A stretch of 28,136 nt of DNA from a virus. The notes below the pieces were generated by a model. That model ran no database searches and had not been told where the DNA came from. It saw only the letters and a list, made by a program, of their open reading frames with translations. The stretch covers positions 1-28,136 of IMG/VR virus record IMGVR_UViG_3300010318_000033, one strand, 5' to 3'. The position numbers and the translations under genes were made by a program. Shown one piece after another: positions 13,731 to 21,811 of the stretch (the stretch's first letter is position 1; each line of letters opens with the position of its first letter).

Positions 13731-13902
13731 TTTCGTTTTTAAAATAATCACGCGCCGCACTAGCAGCTTTAAACCCCATGTAAATCAGAGTTGCAAAGGC
13801 GATGCCAAGCCTAAGCCACTCGTCGAGTGTGCTGCCGGTGACGGTGAAGCCCACCGCCCCGACAAGCGACACTTTGAAGTTTTCAGCCCACCCGTTTTGC
13901 AT
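13714..13902 (-). CDS. Small membrane protein, holin-like
   Basis: This 62-aa protein has one or two membrane segments: residues about 9-24 (FKVSLVGAVGFTVTGS) and 30-48 (LRLGIAFATLIYMGFKAAS). They are followed by a highly charged tail (ARDYFKNENEKVD). Size, hydrophobicity and charged C-terminus match small phage holins, which permeabilise the inner membrane at lysis. It begins in a 1-bp overlap with the preceding gene (TAATG) and overlaps the lipoprotein gene, forming a small lysis-like pair. Holins have little sequence conservation, so the call rests on topology and context. Confidence 0.6.
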   Translation of the reverse strand: MQNGWAENFKVSLVGAVGFTVTGSTLDEWLRLGIAFATLIYMGFKAASAARDYFKNENEKVD

Positions 13903-14198
13903 TATTCGGTAGGCTCATCGGCTGGCACAATAACAGCGTCAAATCCAGCCAAGATGTCATCAACCGAATCCATCGTGATTTGATTGGCAGCGTTGTATGC
14001 AGCGACCGCACCTGACACTTGCATGAGCACAACTTCGGTTTTGGCACGGTTAACTGGTTCACTTAATTCCTCGCGTGCGTTCAGCAGTGCCTTGGCTTTG
14101 CCGAGCAATTGGAGGATGGTGGATTTGCCATTGTCAGCAGCGAGTTGCGCTTCAATGCCAGCTATTTGGCTTCGTAGATATGTGATTTTTGGGTCCAT
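13902..14198 (-). CDS. Unknown 98-aa helical protein after the LamG fibre
   Basis: This is a mostly helical acidic protein. The N-terminal half (TYLRSQIAGIEAQLAADNGK and LLGKAKALLNAREELSEP) could form a coiled coil. The C-terminus is DSVDDILAGFDAVIVPADEP. It lies between the LamG-type fibre and the holin-like gene. A fibre chaperone or assembly factor is a reasonable guess from location and helical content, but no family motif is present. Confidence 0.6.
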   Translation of the reverse strand: MDPKITYLRSQIAGIEAQLAADNGKSTILQLLGKAKALLNAREELSEPVNRAKTEVVLMQVSGAVAAYNAANQITMDSVDDILAGFDAVIVPADEPTE

Positions 14199-14219
14199 AG
14201 TATTTTTCTAAATTATATG

Positions 14220-15740
14220 TTAAACCACAGTCAAAACACCGCCGTTGCTCCACACCTCGCCAGCACTCAATCCAGCGGATGATGTTGGAAGGTTTTTCAA
14301 GTCGATGGTGTCGGCTGAGATGTGCCGCTGATTTCCGGTGAGCGTCACTGAAGTCCCAACGCCAACGAAATTATTGGAGCTTCGGTCCAACAGTTTGCTC
14401 GCTGATTCGTTGTAATCCTCTGCTCTGAAGTCTGCGATTTTTCCGAGCTGGGTGATTTTTACGTTTTTAATCGCAACCCAATCATCGCCACCTGAGTCAG
14501 AAACCGTGGTGCTCGGCCCATCCAGTGCCGTTATATAAACACGTTGGTTTCCTGTGGCTATACCTTCACCAGAAACCCTGAACACTGTATCTGTTGAAGC
14601 ACCTTCGTGAGTTGCGATTACTTCGGATGTTATTGTGCTGGACAGATTGGCTTTAACGCCATCCACATGTGAGTTAGTTGATGGTATGTAGCAATCAAAT
14701 TCAACCCTCACACGAGCACCCACTGGCATGACTTGTGGCGATAGTATTTGGTGGATAGCTGTGGATGTGTTAAGTGTTAGCTTCAACCAATCATTTTCAC
14801 CACCTATGCTATCCTCATTCCCTGTGACGGTTCCCTGTGAAGCTGCATAACCATCAGTGGTTGATGCAAAATTAGATGTATCCAGTCCCCCATGCGCCCC
14901 ACCCCATTCTTCAGAAAATCCCAAATCATTGCCACGGGCGAGTTGTGCGATTTCTGTGGCTGTGAGGGTTCTATTGAAAATTTTGCAGTCACGGATGGAG
15001 CCTTGTCCGAAGTAGCTTCCATCGGCGCCAATTTGGTATGATTGATTCCTCACAACCAGCCCCCCGTAGCTGGCATTATTTATTGGTGTAACAGTCTCAG
15101 CTACCCCATTGATATACATTTTTGTGCCGTTTTGGTTGGCGGGAAAATCGTTTGCGCTCTGAGGACCTGCCCCCGGGTAGGTGACAGCCACATGAGTGAC
15201 TTGGTTTAACGGTACGACCGTGCTTCCAAGCGCATATGTGTCATTGGTCCCGTCACTAAGTCCGAGTGTAAGTTTTCCGTTTGTATCGACATAAAAAACA
15301 ATCTCTCTGAAAGAGTACCATGCAGCCCATACGAAAAAATTTGTGGAGTTTGACCGCACCAAAATTGTGCCACTTATCGTCATTGGCAAATCATTGCCAT
15401 CGCCAACGAAGTCCAAAATAGATGAATTGGCCACTGTGACTTTTGAAGAACTCCCGTTTAAATACAAAGCAGGTGCCGTGACCTTCGTGCCATTAGCCTG
15501 TGCGTCCTCGTCAATGGAGTTGACGCTTAAATTTGTTCGCGCTGTGGCTGCGCTGTCCAAGTCGCTCAGGTTGTTTGCTGGCGTCAAACCTTCGGCGCTT
15601 GCTGGCACTGATAGCGTGCTTCTAATGTTGGTTTTGTCGGCCTCGCTAACTGGTTCGTTATCCAGAAAGCGAAGGATGCGCCCTTTGAGTCTGTATGCGC
15701 TGCCGTCCTCTTTGAATGCAATGAATTTTTCTGTTCCCAT
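14220..15740 (-). CDS. Tail fibre with LamG-like (concanavalin-type) domain
   Basis: In this 506-aa protein, residues 1-75 form the tail-proximal part, ending in NNLSDLDSAATARTNLSV, a segment common in phage tail fibres. Residues about 90-275 form a LamG/concanavalin-like jelly roll: YVDTNGKLTLGLSDG, QVTHVAVTY, KMYINGVAE and IGADGSYFGQGSIRD, with the closing helix LTATEIAQLA. Residues about 290-435 form a second beta-rich, carbohydrate-binding-like domain. It is probably a receptor-binding fibre recognising surface sugars. A Shine-Dalgarno (GGAGA) precedes the ATG. The middle and C-terminal coding sequence has visibly fewer GCGC/GGCG runs than its neighbours, as expected for an exchanged module. 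Confidence 0.85.
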   Translation of the reverse strand: MGTEKFIAFKEDGSAYRLKGRILRFLDNEPVSEADKTNIRSTLSVPASAEGLTPANNLSDLDSAATARTNLSVNSIDEDAQANGTKVTAPALYLNGSSSKVTVANSSILDFVGDGNDLPMTISGTILVRSNSTNFFVWAAWYSFREIVFYVDTNGKLTLGLSDGTNDTYALGSTVVPLNQVTHVAVTYPGAGPQSANDFPANQNGTKMYINGVAETVTPINNASYGGLVVRNQSYQIGADGSYFGQGSIRDCKIFNRTLTATEIAQLARGNDLGFSEEWGGAHGGLDTSNFASTTDGYAASQGTVTGNEDSIGGENDWLKLTLNTSTAIHQILSPQVMPVGARVRVEFDCYIPSTNSHVDGVKANLSSTITSEVIATHEGASTDTVFRVSGEGIATGNQRVYITALDGPSTTVSDSGGDDWVAIKNVKITQLGKIADFRAEDYNESASKLLDRSSNNFVGVGTSVTLTGNQRHISADTIDLKNLPTSSAGLSAGEVWSNGGVLTVV

Positions 15741-15809
15741 AATATCTCCAAATTTAGTTTAGTGCTAACTAGAGCCTTCTAATATATATATGCAAAATGT
15801 GTATTTTTA
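15741..15809 (-). promoter_or_regulatory. AT-rich gap upstream of the fibre gene; possible late promoter
   Basis: This 69-bp gap is one of few inside the structural block. It has an ATATATATA run at 15781-15789, which could supply a -10 region, and a Shine-Dalgarno at 15745-15749. No convincing -35 box is present. A separately controlled or module-swap boundary upstream of the fibre gene is possible. Confidence 0.25.
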
Positions 15810-16025
15810 TCATTGCCACCGCGCGGGCTGGTCTGTCGTCGGTGCTGCGCCGCCGCCACTTGTGCGGGCTAGTTTTGACGCGCGAATGTTTACGCCTTGG
15901 GGACTGTAGTCGATAAGCGTGCCGCTTGATTTTTGCGGCTGTAGCGCTTCAACAGCTTCCTGCAAAGCGCGAATGGAATCTAAAATGCCGCGCACCGAGA
16001 ACTGGCTTAATCGTCGAAATCTCAT
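15810..16025 (-). CDS. Unknown 71-aa distal tail protein
   Basis: This small basic protein starts in an ATGA overlap with the 292-aa tail gene, which strongly supports it being real. The N-terminal half is helical (VRGILDSIRALQEAVEALQP); the C-terminal half is Gly/Pro-rich and flexible (SPQGVNIRASKLARTSGGG). A connector between the tail tip and the fibre encoded next is likely from position. No family is recognised. Confidence 0.65.
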   Translation of the reverse strand: MRFRRLSQFSVRGILDSIRALQEAVEALQPQKSSGTLIDYSPQGVNIRASKLARTSGGGAAPTTDQPARWQ

Positions 16026-16900
16026 GAAAAAATCGGGTGCAATAAATAGTTCAGCTCTCCATCGTCGAAGTTTGTGAACTCCTGCACGATTTCAAATTTC
16101 CCGCCTGTCAGCTCATTGATAACTGGCGCTTCTTTGCGCCAATATGTGCCACTGAATTGTGTAAGTAAGTCGCCACAAATCGCGTATTTTGTTACGCTTA
16201 CTTTTTGGCTGAGAATAAGGTCAACAACTCTGTTGGTCGTCCACTGATAACCGGTGTAAATGTGGTTTACTGCAAGCGTAGTGTTGGCTGGCACTATGCG
16301 CGTGTTTCTTAAACTGTATTTGCTTACCTCGTATGTTTCCACATCGTTGATAAGCATCCAACAAAGGTCACGCGCTGCTTGTTTTTGTGATGCGCTTAAA
16401 CCGCTCACTGAGTCAATGTAAGTGATAAAGTCAGCGACTTCGCTTGGGTTTGTGAAGTCATTGCTTGAAGCGTTCGATTGCGATGTCGCCTTGTATGCTT
16501 CAACTGCCATCAGCAAGCGCTTTTTGTGCCCTGGCAAATTGCTTCCGCTCGTTATGCGCGCGTCATTTAGCACGTTGAAATAGGGCGCTTCCCATACGTA
16601 TTTTTGAACCTTGTAAGGGGTAAACGTCCAGTTGTCGGTGTCGGGCGTGTCGGTTGTGGTTTGCTCTAGGCTGTTATCGAGGCTTGCGAAAGTTACCTCA
16701 AGCACACCGTAGCCGCCAGGCTCCTGTTGCACGTTAACGCGCGAGGCGTTGCCAACGTAGGCCGCATTAGTTTTTGCAGCGTCGATGCTTGCCCATTGGC
16801 CCTTATAGCGGTAGACGCTCTCCCATCCGTTGCTCTCGCTGTAGCTCCGCTCAATGTTTTCTACAGTCAGCGCTGTGCTTCCTCTAAATTGTAGGCTCAT
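16022..16900 (-). CDS. Distal tail/tail-tip protein candidate
   Basis: This 292-aa protein has a mixed beta-rich composition: an N-terminal strand-rich region (GGYGVLEVTFASLDN, YKVQKYVWEAPYFNV), a helical middle (LSASQKQAARDLCWMLINDV) and a C-terminal region ending in DDGELNYLLHPIFS. It directly follows the tape-measure gene with an ATGA overlap, the position of distal tail proteins in siphoviruses. No catalytic motif is visible. The assignment is by gene order; it could instead be a baseplate hub subunit. Confidence 0.55.
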   Translation of the reverse strand: MSLQFRGSTALTVENIERSYSESNGWESVYRYKGQWASIDAAKTNAAYVGNASRVNVQQEPGGYGVLEVTFASLDNSLEQTTTDTPDTDNWTFTPYKVQKYVWEAPYFNVLNDARITSGSNLPGHKKRLLMAVEAYKATSQSNASSNDFTNPSEVADFITYIDSVSGLSASQKQAARDLCWMLINDVETYEVSKYSLRNTRIVPANTTLAVNHIYTGYQWTTNRVVDLILSQKVSVTKYAICGDLLTQFSGTYWRKEAPVINELTGGKFEIVQEFTNFDDGELNYLLHPIFS

Positions 16901-17739
16901 CGGAAAATTAACGGCTTGGTGTTGGTTTCAATTGACCTCAAGGTTTTGGTTTGTTCTGCGAGTCGTTCTTCTAGCTTGCGCTGCATGAGCGTTGCCTGTC
17001 GCTCCTGCGGTGCGGTTGTTACGGCGCCCATATATGAACCCAATCCGCTGCCAATTAAGTCTGACCAGTATTTCATCGCATAAACGCTATAATCGGCGAT
17101 GTCGGCTTTTGTCTGCTCCAGTTCCCTATAAGCTGATGCGAATTCGCCGATTTGTTCGCCTTTGTATCTCACGCCACTCAAATCTAAGTTCTGGAAAAAC
17201 CCTTGCATAACTCCAAACGCTAAACGCTTGCCTGTGTCGCTCATGGTCTCGTCTAGGTCACGCAAAATTTGCCCTTGAGACAATCCGCTTTTTGCCATGC
17301 CCGTGGCAAATTCGCGGAACAAGTCCATTGGTTGCCGAATGCTTTTTGCACCCTCCTCAAATGTGATGCCGTAGCGCTCAAAGATTTTTTGCATCTCTTT
17401 GCTTCCGTCAATCGCATCATACTGGCGAACGTTTAAGTCGTTCATAGCATCAACCAAATCCTGCACATCCACCCCAGCCAAACGCGCTTGCTTTCCTAGC
17501 GCCTGATATTCGTCGGTGGAAATACCCAGCGCAAAAGCTTCTCTCTGTATTTGTGCAGCGTCCCGATAAAGGCCGCCAACGCTGCGCACTACATTTTCCA
17601 GCGCCATTGCGCCAGCGATTTGGCCACCAACGCCTTTTATTGCGTCCTTGCTCCAACTATTGAAGCTGGCGCGTGCTTTGGTTATACCTGCGTTGAATGC
17701 GCGGATGTCCAGACCAAGTTTGAAATTTAAAAAGCTCAA
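16897..17739 (-). CDS. Miniature tail tape-measure protein
   Basis: This 280-aa protein carries the region typical of tape-measure proteins: LGISTDEYQALGKQARLAG (71-89) and VQDLVDAMNDLNVRQYDAI, then ERYGITFEEG. A short hydrophobic stretch (GVGGQIAGAMALENVV) sits near the N-terminus and a charged helix near the C-terminus (MQRKLEERLAEQTKTLRSIE). Tape measures set tail length and pass through the tube during DNA injection; at roughly 0.15 nm per residue this one predicts a tail of only about 40 nm. It starts with TTG in a TTGA overlap with the tail-chaperone-like gene, consistent with coupled synthesis. Typical siphovirus tape measures are 600-1500 aa. Confidence 0.75.
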   Translation of the reverse strand: MSFLNFKLGLDIRAFNAGITKARASFNSWSKDAIKGVGGQIAGAMALENVVRSVGGLYRDAAQIQREAFALGISTDEYQALGKQARLAGVDVQDLVDAMNDLNVRQYDAIDGSKEMQKIFERYGITFEEGAKSIRQPMDLFREFATGMAKSGLSQGQILRDLDETMSDTGKRLAFGVMQGFFQNLDLSGVRYKGEQIGEFASAYRELEQTKADIADYSVYAMKYWSDLIGSGLGSYMGAVTTAPQERQATLMQRKLEERLAEQTKTLRSIETNTKPLIFR

Positions 17740-18305
17740 GGTTGCGCCTCCATTCGTGTTTGTTGCAGTTGCTGCAAAGCTGCCAATCCTGCTGCAAGTT
17801 CTCCGTGTATGATTTTTGCACCGCCCCGCATTTCGTTCCTTGCCAATATATCCCAGACCAATTGCCCAAAAGGAGCATCATTGATTTTGTCTGGTTGATA
17901 ATTCAAATGTTCTAAAGCGGTTGAGCGGATAATTTGCAGCAACGGCGCACCATAACGCGCACCGGCTTCAACGCTATCCTCGCTACCTAATAGTTCTGGC
18001 AATTGTTGAGCCTGCAACGCGTATTCCATCGCTTCCGCAAGTGCCGCGTTTTTGTCGCGCGGCATTGGTTTTCGTGCGTAATACCATTGGCCAACAGGCG
18101 ATAAATACCAGCCCAACCATTTGACGGCTTGCTCATAAGTGCGCGAGCAAATGCCGATAAAGCAATGGAACTCAAGCGGCGTCAGTATCTCGTTAAGGCC
18201 GATGCGCTCCATCAGCAGCGCGTGACCAAATGACAATGGGCGCAACTTAGCGCCGGCCACGTAGTGGTGACCTGGCGCACAAGTTTCGGTCCAGATGTTA
18301 GTCAT
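17736..18305 (-). CDS. Tail assembly chaperone-like protein
   Basis: This 189-aa mostly helical protein sits between the tail-tube and tape-measure genes, the canonical slot for tail assembly chaperones (lambda gpG/gpT). It reads LSFGHALLMERIGLNEILTP, then LEFHCFIGICSRTYEQAVKWLG, with a C-terminal Gln-rich helix (GLAALQQLQQTRMEAQP). Chaperones of this kind coat the tape measure during tail assembly. No obvious second overlapping product or slippery site could be confirmed, so no frameshift is claimed. Assignment is mainly from gene order. Confidence 0.55.
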   Translation of the reverse strand: MTNIWTETCAPGHHYVAGAKLRPLSFGHALLMERIGLNEILTPLEFHCFIGICSRTYEQAVKWLGWYLSPVGQWYYARKPMPRDKNAALAEAMEYALQAQQLPELLGSEDSVEAGARYGAPLLQIIRSTALEHLNYQPDKINDAPFGQLVWDILARNEMRGGAKIIHGELAAGLAALQQLQQTRMEAQP

Positions 18306-18892
18306 TAGTTGGTGGTAGTGTCGCCGGAGATGCCGTGGACAATGTTAAGATATTCAATGGCAGATATAGACCACTCAGCATAAGATGCACTGCTGCGCGT
18401 TTTTTCTGCGCTGGTGATGGTGAAATCTCCTAAGCCGCCGGTTTGTGAACCTATATTGTTCTCGGATGTTGGCGGTGTGTCCCGCGCGTTGATTTCGCTC
18501 CACTCGTGATGGTTGATTTTTAGTCTGCACCCAGCGTAATAGTGGGCGGCGAACATTGTGTTTGCTTTGTCTATGTTAGAATCTGTTCCTGATGGAACAG
18601 AAGTAGCGAACGCGTTTGAAAGTATGACACCCGTCAAATTTAAAACTTTCCGCTGGTTGTAAGTGCAATGACTGACATTCTCGCCGTCTCCGTTTGTTGC
18701 CTGGTTTGTGTCAGCTTCGTACGACAACCTTATTTCGCTGGCATACATTTCTCCGCGGAACAATGTTGTGTCACTGCCGCTGCTGTCGTCTATAATTTCA
18801 AGAGCAACAACGCCTTTGAGGTTTGCACTTGCTGCCGTTACCGGCCCGTGTGTTCCGAAAGTTATCGGCGTTCCTTTTGTAAATTTTGCCAT
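18305..18892 (-). CDS. Major tail tube protein
   Basis: In this 195-aa beta-rich protein the N-terminus (AKFTKGTPITFGTHGPVTA) and strands such as GEMYASEIRLSYEAD and RKVLNLTGVILSN fit the tail-tube fold. It lies between the tail terminator-like gene and the chaperone-like gene, as expected. Its length is close to the usual 150-250 aa. The ATG at 18892 follows a short noncoding gap; the stop overlaps the next start by one base (TAATG). The tube forms the DNA conduit of the short tail. Confidence 0.7.
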   Translation of the reverse strand: MAKFTKGTPITFGTHGPVTAASANLKGVVALEIIDDSSGSDTTLFRGEMYASEIRLSYEADTNQATNGDGENVSHCTYNQRKVLNLTGVILSNAFATSVPSGTDSNIDKANTMFAAHYYAGCRLKINHHEWSEINARDTPPTSENNIGSQTGGLGDFTITSAEKTRSSASYAEWSISAIEYLNIVHGISGDTTTN

Positions 18893-18913
18893 AGTTCTGC
18901 TTTTGTTTAATTG

Positions 18914-19333
18914 TTAAAAGTCGCCCAATGCTGCGGCCATTGAAAACGAAATCCGCTCTGTCAAAATGCTTCCGTCACTGTCGCGCTCAATGCCCGAAAT
19001 TTCGTTAATTCCAAAAATGTGCAAATCCGTTGACGTTTGATTGATGGCCATCAAATCGGCGTAAATAATCGCTTCTTCGATGGCGTCCACAATCTCGTTA
19101 TGTGTAGCCATTGCGCCAGGTTGCGCTTCCTCACCTACTTCGCTTGAGATGCTAATCTCAACGCTCAAATCCATGTTACCAGTGCGCGGCGGGTTTTCTG
19201 TGCCGCCCGTAAATGCGACAATGACACAAGGCATTTGTTTCACTTGGTCGCTGGTGCCTGTATAAACAGGAACGCTAACAAGCGCTTCGAGATAGTCCTT
19301 AATTGTTTCTTCTGCTTGGCTTCGGTAGCTCAT
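18914..19333 (-). CDS. Tail terminator/tail-completion protein
   Basis: This 139-aa protein begins YRSQAEETIKDYLEALVSVPVYTG. It continues with a MPCVIVAFTGG strand, a long acidic helix region (THNEIVDAIEEAIIYADL), and ends in RISFSMAAALGDF. The pattern of an N-terminal helix, a V/I strand, then a DAIEEAI helix is typical of tail terminator (lambda gpU-like) proteins that cap the tube and dock it to the head. The ATGA overlap upstream and the adjacent tail-tube gene support this. Confidence 0.65.
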   Translation of the reverse strand: MSYRSQAEETIKDYLEALVSVPVYTGTSDQVKQMPCVIVAFTGGTENPPRTGNMDLSVEISISSEVGEEAQPGAMATHNEIVDAIEEAIIYADLMAINQTSTDLHIFGINEISGIERDSDGSILTERISFSMAAALGDF

Positions 19334-19998
19334 CCTATTTTTAAGGAACTGGTGGTTCCAGTTCGGTCAATGGTTTTAATCTCTTTGGGGATTTTCCTGC
19401 GCAAGTATTTTAGCATGTCGCGTGTTTCCGCATTCATTGCTGCTCGTAGCGCGTTCCTTGCGCCCCTAACGTTGCTGCTCGCTGAAGAACCATGTTCTCC
19501 GCTCGCAGTAGGCTTTAAAGGTGAAATTCGTTTTTCTGGGCGGCCTTTGCCTTTTGGCCTTCCGATTACTGGCGCGCGAGACCTGACGCGGCGACGAGGA
19601 TAAACAAATGGCCCAATGTCATGCGCTACCCCCAACCATGCCGCCGCCATAAATGCGCGTCCAGCCACCCTGTGTTCAATTGCGCGGTCAACGGCTTTTT
19701 GCATCGGTTGCCCCCAAAGCCCTTTCTTGCCCTGCTTGCCTCTGTGGTAATTCGTCAAAATGGCGGCCAATGGGACGCGTTTCTTTTTTCCACCGCTTTT
19801 TGCGGGTTGAACATTTGCGCCTTTTAGCATCTCGCGCCTGATTTTCTGAGCGCTCACTTTTGGCGTTTTGCTGGCAGCTTTGAGCGCAATATTAAAAGCT
19901 CGCTTGTTTACTTCGTTGCCAAAATTTCGCCCGCTGTGTTTGATGTATGCATCAAGCACCTTGTTGATTCTCGCAGTGTTTACTTCCAGCTTAATCAT
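19330..19998 (-). CDS. HK97 gp10-like head-tail joining protein
   Basis: This strongly basic 222-aa protein has an N-terminal helix pattern (INKVLDAYIKHSGRNFGNEV), a KVSAQKIRREML segment typical of gp10-like tail-completion proteins, and a long Arg/Lys-rich region (YPRRRVRSRAPVIGRPKGKG). It begins and ends in ATGA overlaps within the neck gene cluster. These proteins join the assembled tail to the connector. The basic middle insert is larger than in standard gp10 family members, so family membership is probable rather than certain. Confidence 0.65.
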   Translation of the reverse strand: MIKLEVNTARINKVLDAYIKHSGRNFGNEVNKRAFNIALKAASKTPKVSAQKIRREMLKGANVQPAKSGGKKKRVPLAAILTNYHRGKQGKKGLWGQPMQKAVDRAIEHRVAGRAFMAAAWLGVAHDIGPFVYPRRRVRSRAPVIGRPKGKGRPEKRISPLKPTASGEHGSSASSNVRGARNALRAAMNAETRDMLKYLRRKIPKEIKTIDRTGTTSSLKIG

Positions 19999-20639
19999 TG
20001 CTTTTTCATCAACCCAAATTCAAACGCGCTTCCAAGTGCAACGATGTTTTCAATTTTGTATCGCTTGCCATTATTGGCTATTGTGGCGCCAACTATTGGC
20101 TGCACTGATGCGTTTACCCACTGAAGGCGCGAGCTGGTCAGCGTCACGTCATAGCCTTCAAGTAAACCACCGTCTTCGAGTTGGCGCGTCTCAGTGTTTC
20201 CGCTCCACATGCCGCGAAAAATGTTTCCTTGATAATCGAAAGTAACGCCTTGGATTTTCTCCAATGCCACTTGCTGCTCGAACGCTTGGCGCGTATGGGC
20301 GGCACCTTTTTCGATTGTGTAGCTGCTTTGGAATTGGGTGTGCGGCACTGGGTTTTTGTGGGAAACGCTATGGAAACAATCGGTGCGCGTTGTGCCGGTT
20401 CCGTCTGGGACGTTTAGCGTTATTGTGTATGCGTCTTCCCACTCCCCGCTTTCGTTGGTCCGCTGCACTGTGTAAGCGCTCGCGCCGTATTGCGCCGCGT
20501 CAGCAGTCACTCGGAAAATGGTTTCACCAGCCGCAAACGTGTAACCCTCGCTCACTGTTGTGAACGTGGTCGGCGTTTGGTGGTCTGCTTGTTCGTAAAG
20601 CCACCCACTGCGCAGATTTATGATGCGGTTGTTTGCCAT
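19995..20639 (-). CDS. Unknown neck/head-completion protein
   Basis: This 214-aa beta-rich protein includes GYTFAAGETIFRVTADAAQY, NESGEWEDAYTITLNVPDG and a C-terminal strand cluster (KRYKIENIVALGSAFEFG). No known family is recognised, but its place between the small head protein and the gp10-like gene corresponds to head-completion or stopper proteins. It could also be a decoration protein. A GC-rich hairpin stands just upstream of its start codon. Confidence 0.55.
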   Translation of the reverse strand: MANNRIINLRSGWLYEQADHQTPTTFTTVSEGYTFAAGETIFRVTADAAQYGASAYTVQRTNESGEWEDAYTITLNVPDGTGTTRTDCFHSVSHKNPVPHTQFQSSYTIEKGAAHTRQAFEQQVALEKIQGVTFDYQGNIFRGMWSGNTETRQLEDGGLLEGYDVTLTSSRLQWVNASVQPIVGATIANNGKRYKIENIVALGSAFEFGLMKKQ

Positions 20640-20647
20640 AGGGAAAT

Positions 20648-20684
20648 GGCGGCGCCCAGGATAACCAAAAACCTAAGCGCCGCC
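20648..20684 (-). other. GC-rich hairpin in the leader of the neck gene
   Basis: A perfect 8-bp inverted repeat (GGCGGCGC at 20648-20655 and GCGCCGCC at 20677-20684) with a 21-nt loop lies in the 53-bp gap before the ATG at 20639. No T-tract follows on the minus strand, so it is unlikely to be an intrinsic terminator. In the mRNA it would fold next to the start region and could dampen translation or mark an RNA processing site. Confidence 0.4.
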
Positions 20685-20692
20685 CGTTTGTA

Positions 20693-20917
20693 TTACCCTT
20701 TTTTGCTGGAGGTCTTTTTGGGCTTTTCCAAAATGGCAATGTCGGCGCGTTTCCAATAAGGCGGCTTACGATAAACGGCGGCGCTGACATATTTGCCGCT
20801 GGGATTTTCGCGCTCGTTAGTGAACGCTTGCTTGCATGTTTCAGCGTCTCCAACTGCGATGATGTGAGGCGCTCCGCTGGCGTCAATGCCGACGCAAAAT
20901 GAAGGTTTAATAATCAT
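20693..20917 (-). CDS. Small 74-aa head-region protein
   Basis: The ATG at 20917, four bases after the stop of the second capsid gene, gives 74 aa; a longer frame would overlap the capsid gene. The sequence has a beta-strand start (KPSFCVGIDASGAPHIIAVG), a central helix (AETCKQAFTNE) and a Lys-rich tail (LEKPKKTSSKKG). Small basic proteins right after the capsid gene often serve in head completion or DNA contact. No family was recognised. Confidence 0.6.
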   Translation of the reverse strand: MIIKPSFCVGIDASGAPHIIAVGDAETCKQAFTNERENPSGKYVSAAVYRKPPYWKRADIAILEKPKKTSSKKG

Positions 20918-20921
20918 GTTT

Positions 20922-21806
20922 TTAAATGTCGGTGATTCTAATGAGTGAATTTGAAAGCCCTTTTGCAACTCCGTAGAGTATGCCGCAAGTTATGTAATAC
21001 TTACCTTCGCGTGGGCTGAAAAATTTTCTAAATTGTATGGGCAAACCTGTGCGCGGCTCTATAACGTCAAGTATTTCAGCGCCGCCATAAGTTGGTCGCG
21101 CAATCTGTCGCGCTGCTATGCAAAGAGCGCTTGGGTGCGCGTAAAAGCCTTGTAAATTGTTTGCCGTTGGAATGCCTTGATATTCGGAAATTCCAAAACC
21201 GTGAACGGTCGAAATGACGTTTTCTTGAATCGGAAGCGGATTTCCAAATGCGCTTGCCACCCCGATGGCCCCGTCTTTTGAAAGGCTGGAAGTGTATTGC
21301 GGGTTGAGCATACAGCTCCGCAAGCCGCGCGGCACTTTGTTTGTCGTCATTGTTGCCGCCGCATCTGCTAGGTCGTCGGAATCAAAATTGGCGGCGGTGC
21401 GCACTTGTGTGGTTGGGAAATTTGTTGGCGTAACAAGTGCAAGTAAATCGTCGGCCACTGCTTTTGCTGTGGCGTCAATGGCTGGACGCGTAAAAACGCG
21501 TTCGAGTATAGTGGCGCTCTTTGCTTTGGAAATTTCAAATTCCGTGAACGCCATTGAAAAGCCTTTAAAATTTGAAAGCGAAATTTCTATTTCGGTGCTT
21601 GTCACATCGCTGGCGGTATAGCCATTTGATAAGTCGAGAACTGACACACTGGCAGGAACGCGGGTAATTGTGCGGTCCCCGCGCTCTCGGATGCTGTCGC
21701 TGAAATTGCGCGCAAAAAGCGAGAACACCCAAAAATTATCACCTAACAAATCAAGCGTTTGTTCGCTGATTTGGTCGAGTGTAACTCCTGCCAGTGTGTT
21801 GCTCAT
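20922..21806 (-). CDS. Second major-capsid-like protein (paralog B)
   Basis: This 294-aa protein is clearly homologous to the gene just upstream: shared blocks include GYTASDVTST, KG-SMAFT, DDLLALV, TAANFD, HPSAL, TGLPIQ and LYGVA, with overall identity near 45% by eye and nearly equal length. It therefore has the same fold, presumably that of HK97-type major capsid proteins. It starts five bases after the stop of paralog A, so both are made from one message. Both copies look intact, which argues that both are functional. Possible roles are a vertex protein, a mixed-lattice partner or an alternate capsid; sequence alone cannot choose. Confidence 0.85.
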   Translation of the reverse strand: MSNTLAGVTLDQISEQTLDLLGDNFWVFSLFARNFSDSIRERGDRTITRVPASVSVLDLSNGYTASDVTSTEIEISLSNFKGFSMAFTEFEISKAKSATILERVFTRPAIDATAKAVADDLLALVTPTNFPTTQVRTAANFDSDDLADAAATMTTNKVPRGLRSCMLNPQYTSSLSKDGAIGVASAFGNPLPIQENVISTVHGFGISEYQGIPTANNLQGFYAHPSALCIAARQIARPTYGGAEILDVIEPRTGLPIQFRKFFSPREGKYYITCGILYGVAKGLSNSLIRITDI

Positions 21807-21811
21807 ATTAC

